From Venturia oleaginea (lineage: Eukaryota; Ascomycota; Dothideomycetes; Venturiales; Venturiaceae), in NCBI GenBank assembly GCA_013176395.1, contig JABMLP010000002.1, forward strand, positions 682,001-746,000: a DNA stretch of 64,000 nt, read 5' to 3'. Positions 44,828 to 55,883 of this stretch are shown in pieces. The notes below the pieces were generated by a model, which saw nothing but the letters and a program-made list of their open reading frames with translations, was not told where the DNA came from and did no database searches. Position numbers and translations under genes: made by a program. Position 1 is the first letter of the stretch; every line of letters begins with the position of its first letter.

Positions 44828-44984
44828 GTGAGTTTGGACTTCGCTTTTGTATCGGTTGGAAGAGACTAATGATGCGTTTTAGATGTTTCCTCTTGGTCTT
44901 CTTCTTGCTTGTTTGGTTTTGGTTTGTGTGCCTGTGAGTGCTAGGGCCTCACATAAACATGAGAGGAACAGGAGTAAGAGATGA
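44828..44984 (+). CDS. Micro-ORF 3 (33 aa, hydrophobic then basic) with predicted 5'-UTR intron
   Basis: The coding part is 44883-44984: MFPLGLLLACLVLVCVPVSA then a His/Arg/Lys-rich tail ending RNRSKR and TGA. The intron is 44828-44882 (GTGAGT...GACTAATGATGCGTTTTAG) with a good branch word, and the ATG follows its AG directly. The first 20 residues would also read as a signal peptide with an Ala-x-Ala-like end, so a secreted basic peptide of about 13 residues is an alternative. No family is recognised. Confidence 0.5.
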
Positions 44985-45475
44985 ATGGGCGATACCCGGA
45001 TATGGCATGACTGGCAATCGGCATTGGTCATTTCCTTATGGCAAGCGAAATTGTGGTTGGGTTATGGCAGGAATCATTGTGGCAAGGCAATGACACGATA
45101 GCGATTTAGAGTTTTGGCACATTACTCTTTTGACGGCTGGCTGTGGCGGTAAAATAACTCGGCCCATAAATTCAATTCCTCTTGCTTTATAAACCAGTCA
45201 TCTGTGTTTCAGTTCTGCGCTGGGGACTGTGAGTTCTACGGAGGTAGGTGGTAGATCTGACGGTCCAAATTGGACCTGACGTCAAAATTGAGAAGCGAGA
45301 AATCCCATGACGAAAACCATGGGATTATATCATAACGGTCTAATTTAAGATTGACAAACACAAACATCGAGGTGACCTGAATCGAAAATTTCGAGAAAAT
45401 CAAGGAGGCGTTACGCAAGCTGCTTGAATCATCACATGATTAAGAGGCCTTCTCCCGCTTTGCTCTTCGATCCTC
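44985..45475. other. Intergenic; possible decayed fourth micro-gene leader
   Basis: A TTTATAAA at 45186-45193 is followed 35 bp on by a GACTGTGAGT donor-like word (45225-45234), recalling the micro-gene leaders, but no acceptor plus ATG-Phe follows. Nothing else was seen. Confidence 0.25.
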
Positions 45476-45670
45476 CTTATCTCATAAATCAGACGTTTGT
45501 TTTCGTGGTTGCTTCCTTTTCGATGGGGTGGTGTTTTTGATGGGGTGTGGCTGTGCTACTTTTCAACCAATCATATTCCCTCTAGCCACCGCGCAACCAC
45601 TGGCAAGAGCCTGCACGAAGTCGGCGGCACAGCCACAGGATAAACTGAGGGTTCTGATTTATGAGATAAG
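45476..45670. mobile_element. MITE-like element with perfect 18-bp terminal inverted repeats
   Basis: The left end CTTATCTCATAAATCAGA (45476-45493) is exactly the reverse complement of the right end (45653-45670). The element is 195 bp with no coding. It is flanked by a direct repeat ATCCTC (45470-45475 and 45671-45676), or ATCCTCC if the ends are shifted one base, which fits a target-site duplication. The superfamily is not identified; the TIRs differ from the pogo set. Confidence 0.8.
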
Positions 45671-45707
45671 ATCCTCCAAACATCGGACATAACTTTTGAT
45701 GAAATAA

Positions 45708-45737
45708 GGGCTGTGCAGGAAGGGGCTGTGCAGGAAA
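45708..45737. repeat. 15-bp direct duplication
   Basis: GGGCTGTGCAGGAAG followed at once by GGGCTGTGCAGGAAA. Confidence 0.85.
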
Positions 45738-47635
45738 GTATTCATTGAAGAGTTAGAAACAGCTTGTGGAGGGAAGAAAAGATCGAATGGCTTACTTATC
45801 TAGGTGATGGCATAAAGCCTGACTATATACACACAACTGTAGAAACCTCTAGAATGTATGAGGTCATTGCAGATCCTCAGTGTGGAGTATATGAACTTCA
45901 CATGATGCCAAGACGTTCCTATCCCAAGTGTTTCAACAACTTTCTTGGATGGACGACCAGACTCCAGAAGTACTCACCTTAATTGAGATATGTGTATAAC
46001 TGCAGCTAATGACTCTAGAACGCGACCGACCTCGACGAACTTCGACCTGGCCATACCAAGTTACACTCTGTTCTCCAGCAATCCCGAAGATACTGGTATG
46101 GCGTAACAGCGCTCGCTCTTGCCTGGAACCGTCACAATTCTTTACCCAGTCAAATCCGGCCTCAATGGCTTCTTGGTCAAGTCCCGGCGATCTGCGAAGG
46201 CTTAATACCAGCTATAGTATCGTCCATAGATTCCTCGGGTGAAATACTTTGTCTGAAAGGTTTCTCAACCTGGAGGGTGACCAACGCGCATTGCAGTATC
46301 CACAGCGAGAGGGAAATTCCTCATATGCTTCGCATTGGCTGCGAAAGACCGGTGTCCTCCTTTTAAGTCTTTCTAGAATGTTCTAGGAGCCCACTATAAC
46401 ATGCAATATGGTTAGTCATTGGTTACATCCCATCTTGAATGAGGTCCCGTTAGCGGAGGAGATTTCTGGTGTTTTTTTTATCAGATTTTAGCCATTATTT
46501 GCTCCATTAGGCAGCCCCGGATTTCATTACTATGGTTAGGTGCTATCTCCAGTGGCCTAGGCCCCCTGATTCTCCGTGACATACGAATAGGAAGACCTCC
46601 GATCGATGTCCACACCTTTCCATGGATAGGCTGCCCTCAATCTTTCATGGATACAAGTGGGTCAGGACCCTTTTGTTGCACCGAAACGTTTATAGAGAGG
46701 ATGTATAGCGCCTTCTTCACCTTCTCGCTGCTGACGACGATGGTCCGTATTACGGGAGACGCCCATTCGGACCATGGGCACCGCCAGTTGTTATGATGGA
46801 TTCAAATTGCGCATTACGGATCAGAGTATACTTATTATATAGCAGACACGACTGGCAGTATCAAAAATAGACCTGGATCCTGGAGGACGGCTCATTGATC
46901 AGTACCGACGAAGGACTTACGGCTCCTATTCTCCTACCAATATCAGTACAAGCAATCACGGCAGCTGAGCTTAATCCGCCGATCAAGAATTGTAATTAGG
47001 AAGCATCTGAAGAAGCTTCGCTTGAAATCTTTCTATAGGTTATTATCAATGGCGAAGGCGCACCGGATGAGAAGATCTATACACATGAATGGCTACAATA
47101 TGAAGATGGAGAGGATAATAACTACGATGATATTGGTATGGATAATGATGACAATGCAAAATTCACCGAACAACAGCGAGACCAGATTAGAGGCTAGATC
47201 TTGGGTGTTTATCAACACGCTACTATATACTACCATTCATCAGGCTTTCCACCTAGGTGGTTAGCACACTCTTTACAACCCCTATAATGCGCATTATTGC
47301 ACAAGTATATTCCTAGTATATCTGATAACTATACTTAATATTAAGGTACTTACAATCGGAGATGGTGTACGAGCCTGTCCGACCGGAGGTGGTACTTGTT
47401 TTACGACAGTTCTGTTATTCTTGGAGCGGCTGAAATGTAGATCCCATATTTGTTAGCACAGGTTTGCAGGAGGAATTGCTTTCATACGATGAGAAAGGTG
47501 GTTGAGATCTATATATTATATCTTACTTCGGGTCCTGCGACGCTCTTTGTATCGACTGGCTTCGAGGTCCTTGCGGCTGTATTTATAAGGCTCCATTTTT
47601 ATTGTATGCATCCCGTAGGTGCTGTGCCGTCCAGG
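45738..47635. other. Gene desert, degraded sequence
   Basis: Short frames only. A plus-strand stretch around 46020-46300 reads as a broken coding remnant (YWYGVTALALAWNRHNS) without a family I can name. AT content is raised from 46800 to 48300, which would fit RIP-altered repeats. No complete gene. Confidence 0.4.
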
Positions 47636-47852
47636 AGTGGTAGTACGGTAGACGAGTGGTAGCGCGGATTCAAGTGGCAGCACGGAGGGAGTGATAGCAT
47701 GGATGGAGACTGGCAGCATGTTGAAGAGTGGCAGCACAGATTTAAGGTGGCAGTACGGATGGAGGTAGCAGCACGGATCGAGAGTGGTAGCACATTGAAG
47801 AGTGGCAGCACATTGGAGAGTAGCAGTACATTGACAGCAGCATGGAGAGTAG
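47636..47852. repeat. Degenerate minisatellite (GTGGCAGCACR-type units)
   Basis: Variants of AGAGTGGCAGCACATTG recur about ten times with spacing of roughly 18-30 bp (for example near 47660, 47727, 47750, 47772, 47786 and 47804). The open frames on both strands here are a product of the repeat. Confidence 0.75.
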
Positions 47853-48306
47853 GAGTAGCACATGCGGAAGCGGCAGCATATAATCTCGTTACCTCTACTA
47901 TAAAGACCCTAAAAGCGAAGGATGCGCAAGCGCTATCGCTGTAATATTACTATATTGAGCGCTTACGTTACTGTTAGTAGGGTTCCTATTAGATCTATCT
48001 ATAAAAACCCTCTTATACTTATTCAAAGCCGTATATCTTATAGGTTCAGGCTCATAGTTATTACGGGACGGTAGCTGGAAAGACGCAGCATACTCGTAGC
48101 CAAAGATTGTTTAGATTCAGTTAAGGAGTGAAGGTATCTACAAACAGAGAACCTCAATGAGGTTCTTTCTCTATACTAGGCTCAATCAGGCTTAGGCTCT
48201 TAGCCTATACCAACCATGGGCCATGCCCATAACAATAGTACGTAGTACGTACACCTAAACATAATAGCTCTAATACCAAATATTGGATATATAATAAGAA
48301 TCAGAG

Positions 48307-48500
48307 TTTACGTGGTATATAATGGCGTATGTGCCGTGTGCCCACAATCTCTATTTACAATTGCAAAAACCCAACTCTCTGGGATAAAAAAGCCTTTCGT
48401 CACTTTCCAGACCGCGCCCCGTCCATGGACCGGCTCCGTCGAACTATACTCCCCGTTCACTACCCGAGTCATCTATACTGTGGTCAGTATAAGACACCCC
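48307..48500 (+). repeat. Dispersed repeat, copy B (partner at 13090-13320)
   Basis: See copy A. The match is in the opposite orientation. The first about 90 bp align almost without gaps at roughly 85 percent by eye, and many of the differences are C/T or G/A. Confidence 0.75.
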
Positions 48501-48905
48501 CCGGTCCTGATGCTCTCAATCCTCTGTTCCGGGTCCGGTGTTGTCCAGATTCCGAGTTGGCCATTGTTGTCGTAAATCCAGGGTCCAGGATTTTTACAAC
48601 ACCAGGATCCAATATGCCAAGCATCGTGAGGACCCAGACGTTGCGAGTCCAGGTGAGGGCGTGGTAACGGACACGTCGCGCCCTGGTAACGCGCCGTTAA
48701 TAAATTAACAACTTCCACCCCAATCTCTCCTCCCTCCTTCACCTCACAACAATCTTCAGTCCACACCTCCTCTTCTCTCCTCAGTCTCTCCTCAAGACCC
48801 TTATCGCAACTTCAGCTCTCCAACGCTTCCCTGGTTGGCTGGAGTTCGTACTAATAGACGGTATTTGTACCGTCCATGGTCCGGGAATTCCGCTCATCTC
48901 TCACT

Positions 48906-49918
48906 TCAGCTTCTCCCCCTTTCCGTCTGTAGTCTCTGCTCGTCCCCCATCCTACCCTGTGTCTTCCCACTCAACTCTCTCCACCATGCGCGGCGCCGCG
49001 GAGAAGTTTGACCTGTCCTCCTTTGTGCGTTGTTTGCCACGGTAAGATAGGGCAGGATATTATTGTCGAACATCCACCTAGCAGCAGCCTTGCATCCCTT
49101 ACTGGTATTGAGTGCCGTACGTATCGATGTTGTACCAGTTTCGCTTCCCAGATGGTCTCTATTGTATCTGGGGCAGAAGTCGAATACATGGATTAGTGTC
49201 TGGTGTCGCCATCCACACGCGCATTCCGGGGTTATCCCTGGCACATGTATCGCTGCCAGCCAGGACCGGAGTCCCAATACCTCTGTTCTCATCAAAAACA
49301 CCGCTGTAGCTTCAAGTTTCGTGAGGCCATCATACAGTCCCAGTGTCTCGTCCTCCCACTCCTTAGACCAAGTCGCACCGGCCTTGTTCCTTCTCTTCTC
49401 CTCCCACCTTGCCCTCCATATCTCCTCCAGCAGCGCGGAGATTTTGGAGGGCAGCCTATATTTATGCAGGTTTCCCCCCCTTCGAGGAGCTCTCTTTCTC
49501 CTATTTTCGGCTCCCGGCTCCTCAGCGTCGGGCCTTCCTCGCTCCCTTCTCGTCCCGGCAATGGCCCGTCTCTGGTTGTAGGGTCCCACTTCATGTGTAG
49601 GTCTCCCTACCGTTGGTCTTGGCTCTGGCTCCGGTCCTCCATAGTATAAGTTGAGTAGCTCTGCGGGAGCATACTGAGGCATTTCGTTGGACTGCTTCTC
49701 CCGTAGTGCTAGTCTAGCAGCTCCCATCTCCGCCGGTGTCTCCGGTCGCCGGGGAAGTACCCTGGGTCTTCCTCTCCTTCTTCTCCCCCTTGGTGGTGGG
49801 GGGACAGCCTCCATGTCCTTCCACATGAGTTCAACTGAGTCTTGTATCTCTTTTTCCACCGGATGGTCCTTGCCGCTCCCACTCGTTTCAGGACGAGCTG
49901 CTCTACGTATAGGTCCAT
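48906..49918 (-). pseudogene. LINE ORF2 3'-terminal fragment (Tad1-like)
   Basis: A 317-codon minus-strand frame matches the end of fungal LINE ORF2. It has an Arg/Pro-rich linker, an SKEWEDETLGLYDGLTKLEA helix region, LGLRSWLAAIHVPGI, and the terminal Cys/His motif CACGWRHQTLIHVFDFC, then WMFDNNILPYL. The reading frame before 49859 is shifted (related peptides lie in another frame at 49709-49918), and no RT or endonuclease is found to the right, so it is 5'-truncated, as LINE insertions often are. Whether it is the same family as the element at 1-4040 cannot be tested, since that copy lacks this part. Confidence 0.75.
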
Positions 49919-52900
49919 CGGCTGGCCAGATGTTAGTCTCTATCCTTGCAGATAGAGCCGCAAAGATAGCGAGTCTTTGCCCTGTCTAGCCTGGCCTTTA
50001 AGCCGGCTTAGCATTCAGGGTGGACGAAGCCCTTCCTGCCCAGTTAACACCTAGTTTGCTCTTTAAGCATACTTCAAGGGCACGCCTTTCCGAGTTTGCA
50101 CCTCGTTCCGGCTTCCCTACTCTTAGTACACCGACATGCGCATCCGTCCTCTCGGGCTATACAGACAGTCTCTCTGATTAGGACTTAATCCTACCTCCCA
50201 CGAGGCTATCCTAAGGTCAGAGCCCATCAAAGGGATGAGGTCTTAGGGACCAGCAGTGGCTGCCATTGTATACCACGCCCCGCGGGTTTTTGACGCCCGT
50301 TTCGCGTTACCTAAAGGAGTCTCCTCCGAATAGGCCGACCATGTCTTGCACAGGTTCCGTATGCCAATCTCCGTTGCCAGCGAGAGAGGTCCGGTGGTCC
50401 CGTACTAACCAAGCCTGTTTCCCTAGTACCTTAACAAACGGAATACTACTTACAGTTATAGAGTCCGTGTCTCCCGCGGTCCCTATGCTCCGTATCTCTA
50501 CCCTTCCTAATGCTCCGTGTCTCTCGCCTTTCCAATGCTCCGTGTCTGGGACTTAACGAAGTGTAGGGCGTTCGGTATTAACGAAGTAGATTGGGTGAGG
50601 TATTAACGAAGAGGTTAGGCGAGAGTTATTAACGAGGTCTATCACTATTAGTTGTATTCTTAGGCCATACGTCTGTAGTACAGGAGATCTGCTTTCCCTC
50701 GTCAGTCCCCTCTACGGTTCGACTGATCTCAGAGTGCAGGCGGGCTCAAGGGTGTCCTGTCTCTCTCCTAGGAGTACCACAGCCGCTTTCGCAGCCCGGC
50801 CTAGTTACTAGCTAAGTAGGAGAGAGTCGGATGGTTTTCGTATCCTGATATCCCTTGATTTCTTGTTTCCGCTTGTTATGACTGAGCGAGCATCTGGTTT
50901 GCGGCCAGGTAACGAATCCCACCGTGTCCACGTTGCCATTGCCTCTTGCCAACGCGTATTGCCATGCCTATATAGCCCTACAGTCCATTCAAGCTGGTAT
51001 TGGCGCGTATTCGATGACCTAGGGCGTGGTGGTGTTGTGTCGTCGCGTCGTTCGTCGGTGGATTCTTCTTTGCTTCACACCTCCGGAACGCACTCGCGGC
51101 GACAGCGAGGTGCAGAGAGGTGCTACTGACGCCGGTAACATCGCGAGAAGATGTGAATCCTTCGTCCCATCAGTATCCGGCCTTGAGTATTGGATATATA
51201 GTAATTACCAGAATAAAAGTAAGCCAGAAATAGAGATTACGATATATATTATCGTTAGGAACAACTTATATTCGTAAATATCTTTAAAGACCTATTATAT
51301 TAGGAGCAGAGCGAAAAAAGAGCTACGAGTAAATCTGAGCACGCGACCGAAATAAGTCGGATCTGTAATACAACCAGAAATACGCGAAGATAATGTTGAT
51401 GAGTATCAGGACAGACAGAGGTTGGAGTCCGAACATGCTGTCAGTTCCAAGCCGGCACCGGGTGTCTCAGAGTTGTCCTAGATCATACCGCACGTAGTGA
51501 GATGGATGCTAATTCGAGGACTCGACAACATCCATCTAGAATTCCTGGTGTAGGACAGCAGGTGGCGACAATCTTGGTAAGGCGGTGTAAGGAGTCGACA
51601 ATATGTTTTCGGTGAGCACAGGTAGTACAGTCTCGAGCCTGAAGCAAAGAGAAGCTCAAATACCGCTTGCGCGTTCCTGAGGAAATTAGCCCAAGACGGT
51701 CTCGAGATGGAAGACATTCCGATGAGCAGATGCGAGACATTTCGCCATGCGCACCCCTGCCTGCCTTCCCTAAACAGAAAGACTCCTGATCCTTGCCTGA
51801 ACCTTATTTCTACCACAGCTCTGTCCATCTCCTTTTCCTGTTGTCTGAATGCAGCTGCTGTGGTTTCCTGTCCGAGCTCGTATCCACTTGCTCCTGTGCA
51901 ACCTTTTGCACATTTCAGTTCTTCTCTGCAAAAAACAGGCGAGCTACTATAACTGCTTTGCAGGGCCAGGAATCTCGCCACCCCTTGCGTAACGCCTTGC
52001 CCCAAGCCCAAGTCGAATCCACAACCGCGTAAGCATGAAAGAAACGGTGAAGCCTTCTTTGATCGGAATCCAGGGCAAATCCGGCAAAGAGTCCGCTCTA
52101 ATATGGTATCGTAGGCAGCCTTCTTGCCAGAATCGTCGTCAGCTAGATAGGGATCGTTGATTGAGCGTTAGAATTCGCCCCCGAAAGAAAAAAAAGTATT
52201 TGTCTTTTGACTCTTTTTAAATGTGCAGATCCGATTTGTAGTAGACCCATAGAGTGGCCTCGACCGATGAGGCTGAATGTCAGTTCTTCAAGGAATAACG
52301 TGGAAGAAATAGAGCTTTTCGAAGCTATATCACAGATCTGCCCTATCCTGACTCTTACTATCTTATAGCAAGTGAGATAATAGCTGAAAGATGCACCCTG
52401 ACTGTGCTAGTGAATGACTAGAGTGCCAATCGAAAAAGGCTCCACCGATCTCAAATTATCATTGGATGGACTTTTCCAGGTATAGAATTGCTCATGGACG
52501 AACCAGATTCCACGCGACGCGTCTTCTTCAGCTTCCATGCCTTTTCTTTCAGACTTCCATCCCTGCACCACAAGAAGTGCATCCAATCGGGATATTTATA
52601 TAGCACCGTCAGTCACCTCAACAAGAGTTCTCAGCCACACAGTGAGGCCGCTCGTCGCTGACTCGAATTTTCACGTTTCAAAAGGTGAATTCGACTTGTT
52701 TACACGAGCCTCGGAAAAAGTTCCTGATCGCCTGTCCGCAGAACATTGCCGTCTACAACTCGTTTGCAGCGTCTCATGATTTAAGCGATTTACAAGGACC
52801 AGCTCGCTTCTATCTGGCCCGTTCACAGTATCTTCTCATGGTATATCCGTGAAGTATCGCTTGGACCCAAGCAGGTTTTACCCGTCGTTCTGCTTTGCCA

Positions 52901-54617
52901 GCCAAGATTTCGAACGAATAAACGGTGAAGAATGAGGAAATGAGAGGTTGAGGCAGTACTATGAAGCCTCAAGGCACGATGAGTTGGCGTCGTTTTGGCA
53001 CAGCGGTAAGTGATGTAGCGTCCCGGGGAAGAGTGCCGCAGACGCCATCATTTTCTTTTTGACCAACACGATAGCACCGCGCAAACACGTTCGACAGACT
53101 TTTGCAATTTCACACAACGGGCTAGGATCGATTTTTAAAATGCTGTGTGGGCGACGCTAGAAGATTGGCGGACGGGCCTTGACTCCCGTCCGCTCATGCA
53201 TGCTGCATGTCGGCAACCAGCAAGCAAGTGCCTTGCGATGATGTGTCCAAAGTGTTTCACGAATCATATATTGGCTTTGGCTAGGTTGCATGAAAGAAGA
53301 GAGCCTTGGGCCACATTTCGCGATTGTTTGCGGATCAGCATGGCATTTTGCCCCGGCACACACACCTGAAGCCGGGAAGTTTTTTCTCAGCGGAAATTGT
53401 GAGACGGTGCAAAAGCTTCGGCCTCCGTCCAGGGCCAGATGGTGGACGAAGTCGAGATGAGCGGGCGTCGGGAGGCTGAATGAGAGGATAATGTCGCACC
53501 GAAACACAGAAGAAGGATCGCATAAGATTTGTACCACACGTTCTGGGAGAGTGTGGTGGGAGGTTGGGCTTTGATAATGGTGAGAGCCGGGAGGCCTGCA
53601 GGCTTGGATGTCCCTATGCGCGGCTGACAAAAGCAATCTTCCTTGTCCCAACTTGTCCCAAGGACTGCGACGGAATTAATTCATCAAGATTCAAGAAATT
53701 GTTGAACGCCTTGTGAAAAGAAAGCGCATTGAGGAAGCAGTCTCCATAAGTTTCTTCGGAAATGCTGTTTGATTACTCACAGTCCACGCACACTCTGACG
53801 CGAAATGACAAGCTCTAAGAAGATTTGGGAGTCATCACGGTGAACACATGCGAGGACAGGGAACCCATAGCCATGGGAAGAAGGGCGAATAGCAAGCCCA
53901 AGACTCTTAGTCACTCTGAGAACATGGACGAATCTCGTTGTTCTCAGTCAGCTGGTGCTGTCACTGAGGCTGAGCACAGTGGCACGTCACAGAAGTCGTG
54001 GACTCGAGTGCTGCCTCCGTCGAGAATGAAATCAACTTGGAGAGGCCGCGAGTGAAACGTACGACTTGGGATTCGATCAAAAGCAGCTACACCCGCGGCG
54101 CACCCCTGGCATGGCATGGACTTCCAGGAGAGTGGCACACATCTGTGCGCGAAAAGGATGCTTGCAATCCTAGTGTCTCCCTTATTTAGCGGATTAGTGC
54201 GTGAGTCGTTAGAACAAGCCCCCCTTGGCCTGCCGAGCGAATATAACAGCGGCCGGTCCGCGTACCCAGGCTTCCCCTTCCTGCGTCTCTTGCACAGCCC
54301 TCGCAGAACCATATTATTCCACCGCGACAGTACACTTCCAACCACTTCTGTAGTCTACACCACAGCATACTCAATCACCTAGCTGTAACCCGGCAGATCC
54401 ATCAAATGTTTGCAAAAAGGTCCCGAAGCTACTCCTCCTCCCCCTTCTCTACAACAAGCCACAGAGACGACCAAATACACCCTCAAGGACCGCCACCCTG
54501 ACGGGTCATCGAAACCAACACAGGCGCAACATACTTTTCCTACCTCTTTCTTGACTCTTCGTTTCCTCACCCTCATCCAAATCTTGGTATCTTCGACATC
54601 CGACACCACCTCACGAC
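49919..54617. other. Gene-poor region
   Basis: No gene could be supported over about 4.7 kb. 49990-50900 looks like old repeat sequence. It includes three AATGCTCCGTGTCT-like words (50485-50550) and four TTAACGARG words about 30 bp apart (50550-50640). A minus-strand frame at 51478-52011 is open for 177 codons, and a shifted one holds a CTTCAHRKHIVDSLHRL peptide, but neither could be assigned. 54385-54617 is the pyrimidine-rich leader of the next gene. Confidence 0.5.
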
Positions 54618-55883
54618 ATGGCATCTTACGCCCAATACCCTCCAGCCGCACAGGCTTTCAGCGAACACTACCGCACACCTCCAGTATCTCCTCCTCATGG
54701 AGCTGGATACTACCCAGCGAGCAACCCACGATACTCGGTGCACATGGCGACTCCCTCACCTCGTGGCTCACCAAAGGCTGCTCCGTCTCACGCACGGCGA
54801 GCAAGTCATGCTCCCGCTGGCTTCTCGTATGCCAACAATCCAAGAGTGCCCGCACACTTCTTCACCGACCCACACACTTCATCATCTCCGCGATACCCAT
54901 CCTACCAATCAACGCCACTACGCACCAACTATGAAAATGTAAGTGGTTTTGATTACGATTCGCCGGAGCAGACTCGAAGTCAACGAGCACCCAGTGGCAT
55001 GCACACCAAGTTCGCACAACCACAAGATCGCCGCAATTCTCACGATCCAAGACGTCGCTCATCACAATGGCACTATGTCTTTGTTGATGACGGCTACGGA
55101 AACTCCGACGCGCCTCCACCCTACACCACCACCTATGAGTACTTTGACGCGGGTGCAAGAACTGATCAACGTTATTATCGCGATCAGGCGCCATCGTATG
55201 AACAGGAACGAGAGCCCACGCCGCTCAAAGCAAACCAGGCACGCCCTCGCCGCGCTTCCACCGCTGCCCGACCTCAACCGTTGCCACCCAAGAAAACATC
55301 AAAAACAGCTGAGAAGCCCCATCGCAAGGCAACGGATGAGGACGCGCGTCGAGCCGGTATACCCGCAGGTTACTCATACAAAAATTGGGATCCCACCGAA
55401 GAGCCAATCACATTGCTAGGCAGTGTTTTTGACGCCAACTCGCTCGGAAAGTGGATATATGATTGGACAGTCTTCTACCACGGCCCCGCCACACCCATGT
55501 CGGACGTCGCAGGTGATCTCTGGCTATTACTCATTCAGCTCGCTGGCAAGGTCAAGCGAGCCGACGAATGCATCAGCAGAATCAGACAGGAGGATAGCAG
55601 AGAACTGGTTGAGGACTTCTTGGATTCAGGCGAGCGCCTTTGGGTGCGATTCAAGAAGCTGCTCAAGATCTGCGAGGAATACATGTGGACAGCCGCAAAA
55701 AAAGAAAATGGGGATAAAAAGCCTGCGACGATGGGCAAGAACAGTGGATGCGAGTTTGTCGACTCCCTCTTCGGACGGGACCGAGAGTTGGACAAGACCG
55801 AGAAGTTGATGAGCGCGATTCGCCTCTGGAGCATGCGTTTTGATGCTAACTGCGATGAGATTCTACGGAATCCTGCTGCCTAG
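54618..55883 (+). CDS. Conserved fungal protein of unknown function, disordered N terminus
   Basis: An intronless 421-residue protein. Residues 1-240 are rich in Pro, Ser, Tyr, Arg and Gln (MASYAQYPPAAQAF, PPSYE-like pieces and a poly-basic PRRASTAARPQPLPPKK) and are probably disordered. Residues about 245-421 form a helical domain that begins AGIPAGYSYKNWDPTEEPI, continues LLGSVFDANSLGKWIYDWTV and LWLLLIQLAGKVKRA, and ends with a Trp/Leu-rich helix (LMSAIRLWSMRFDANCDEIL). I recall this C-terminal pattern from many ascomycete hypothetical proteins, sometimes labelled cell-wall protein because of the Pro-rich part; there is no signal peptide, so that label is doubtful. No function is claimed. 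Confidence 0.85.
   Translation: MASYAQYPPAAQAFSEHYRTPPVSPPHGAGYYPASNPRYSVHMATPSPRGSPKAAPSHARRASHAPAGFSYANNPRVPAHFFTDPHTSSSPRYPSYQSTPLRTNYENVSGFDYDSPEQTRSQRAPSGMHTKFAQPQDRRNSHDPRRRSSQWHYVFVDDGYGNSDAPPPYTTTYEYFDAGARTDQRYYRDQAPSYEQEREPTPLKANQARPRRASTAARPQPLPPKKTSKTAEKPHRKATDEDARRAGIPAGYSYKNWDPTEEPITLLGSVFDANSLGKWIYDWTVFYHGPATPMSDVAGDLWLLLIQLAGKVKRADECISRIRQEDSRELVEDFLDSGERLWVRFKKLLKICEEYMWTAAKKENGDKKPATMGKNSGCEFVDSLFGRDRELDKTEKLMSAIRLWSMRFDANCDEILRNPAA

Noticed and set aside
45225..45320. A fourth micro-gene in the tandem array
   Set aside because: TATA-like and donor-like words exist, but no acceptor followed by ATG-Phe and no short hydrophobic ORF.
51478..52011. 177-codon minus-strand frame and a shifted frame with CTTCAHRKHIVDSLHRL that faintly recalls the C-terminal part of AflR-type regulators
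   Set aside because: No Zn2Cys6 finger, no splice structure and only one weak peptide resemblance.
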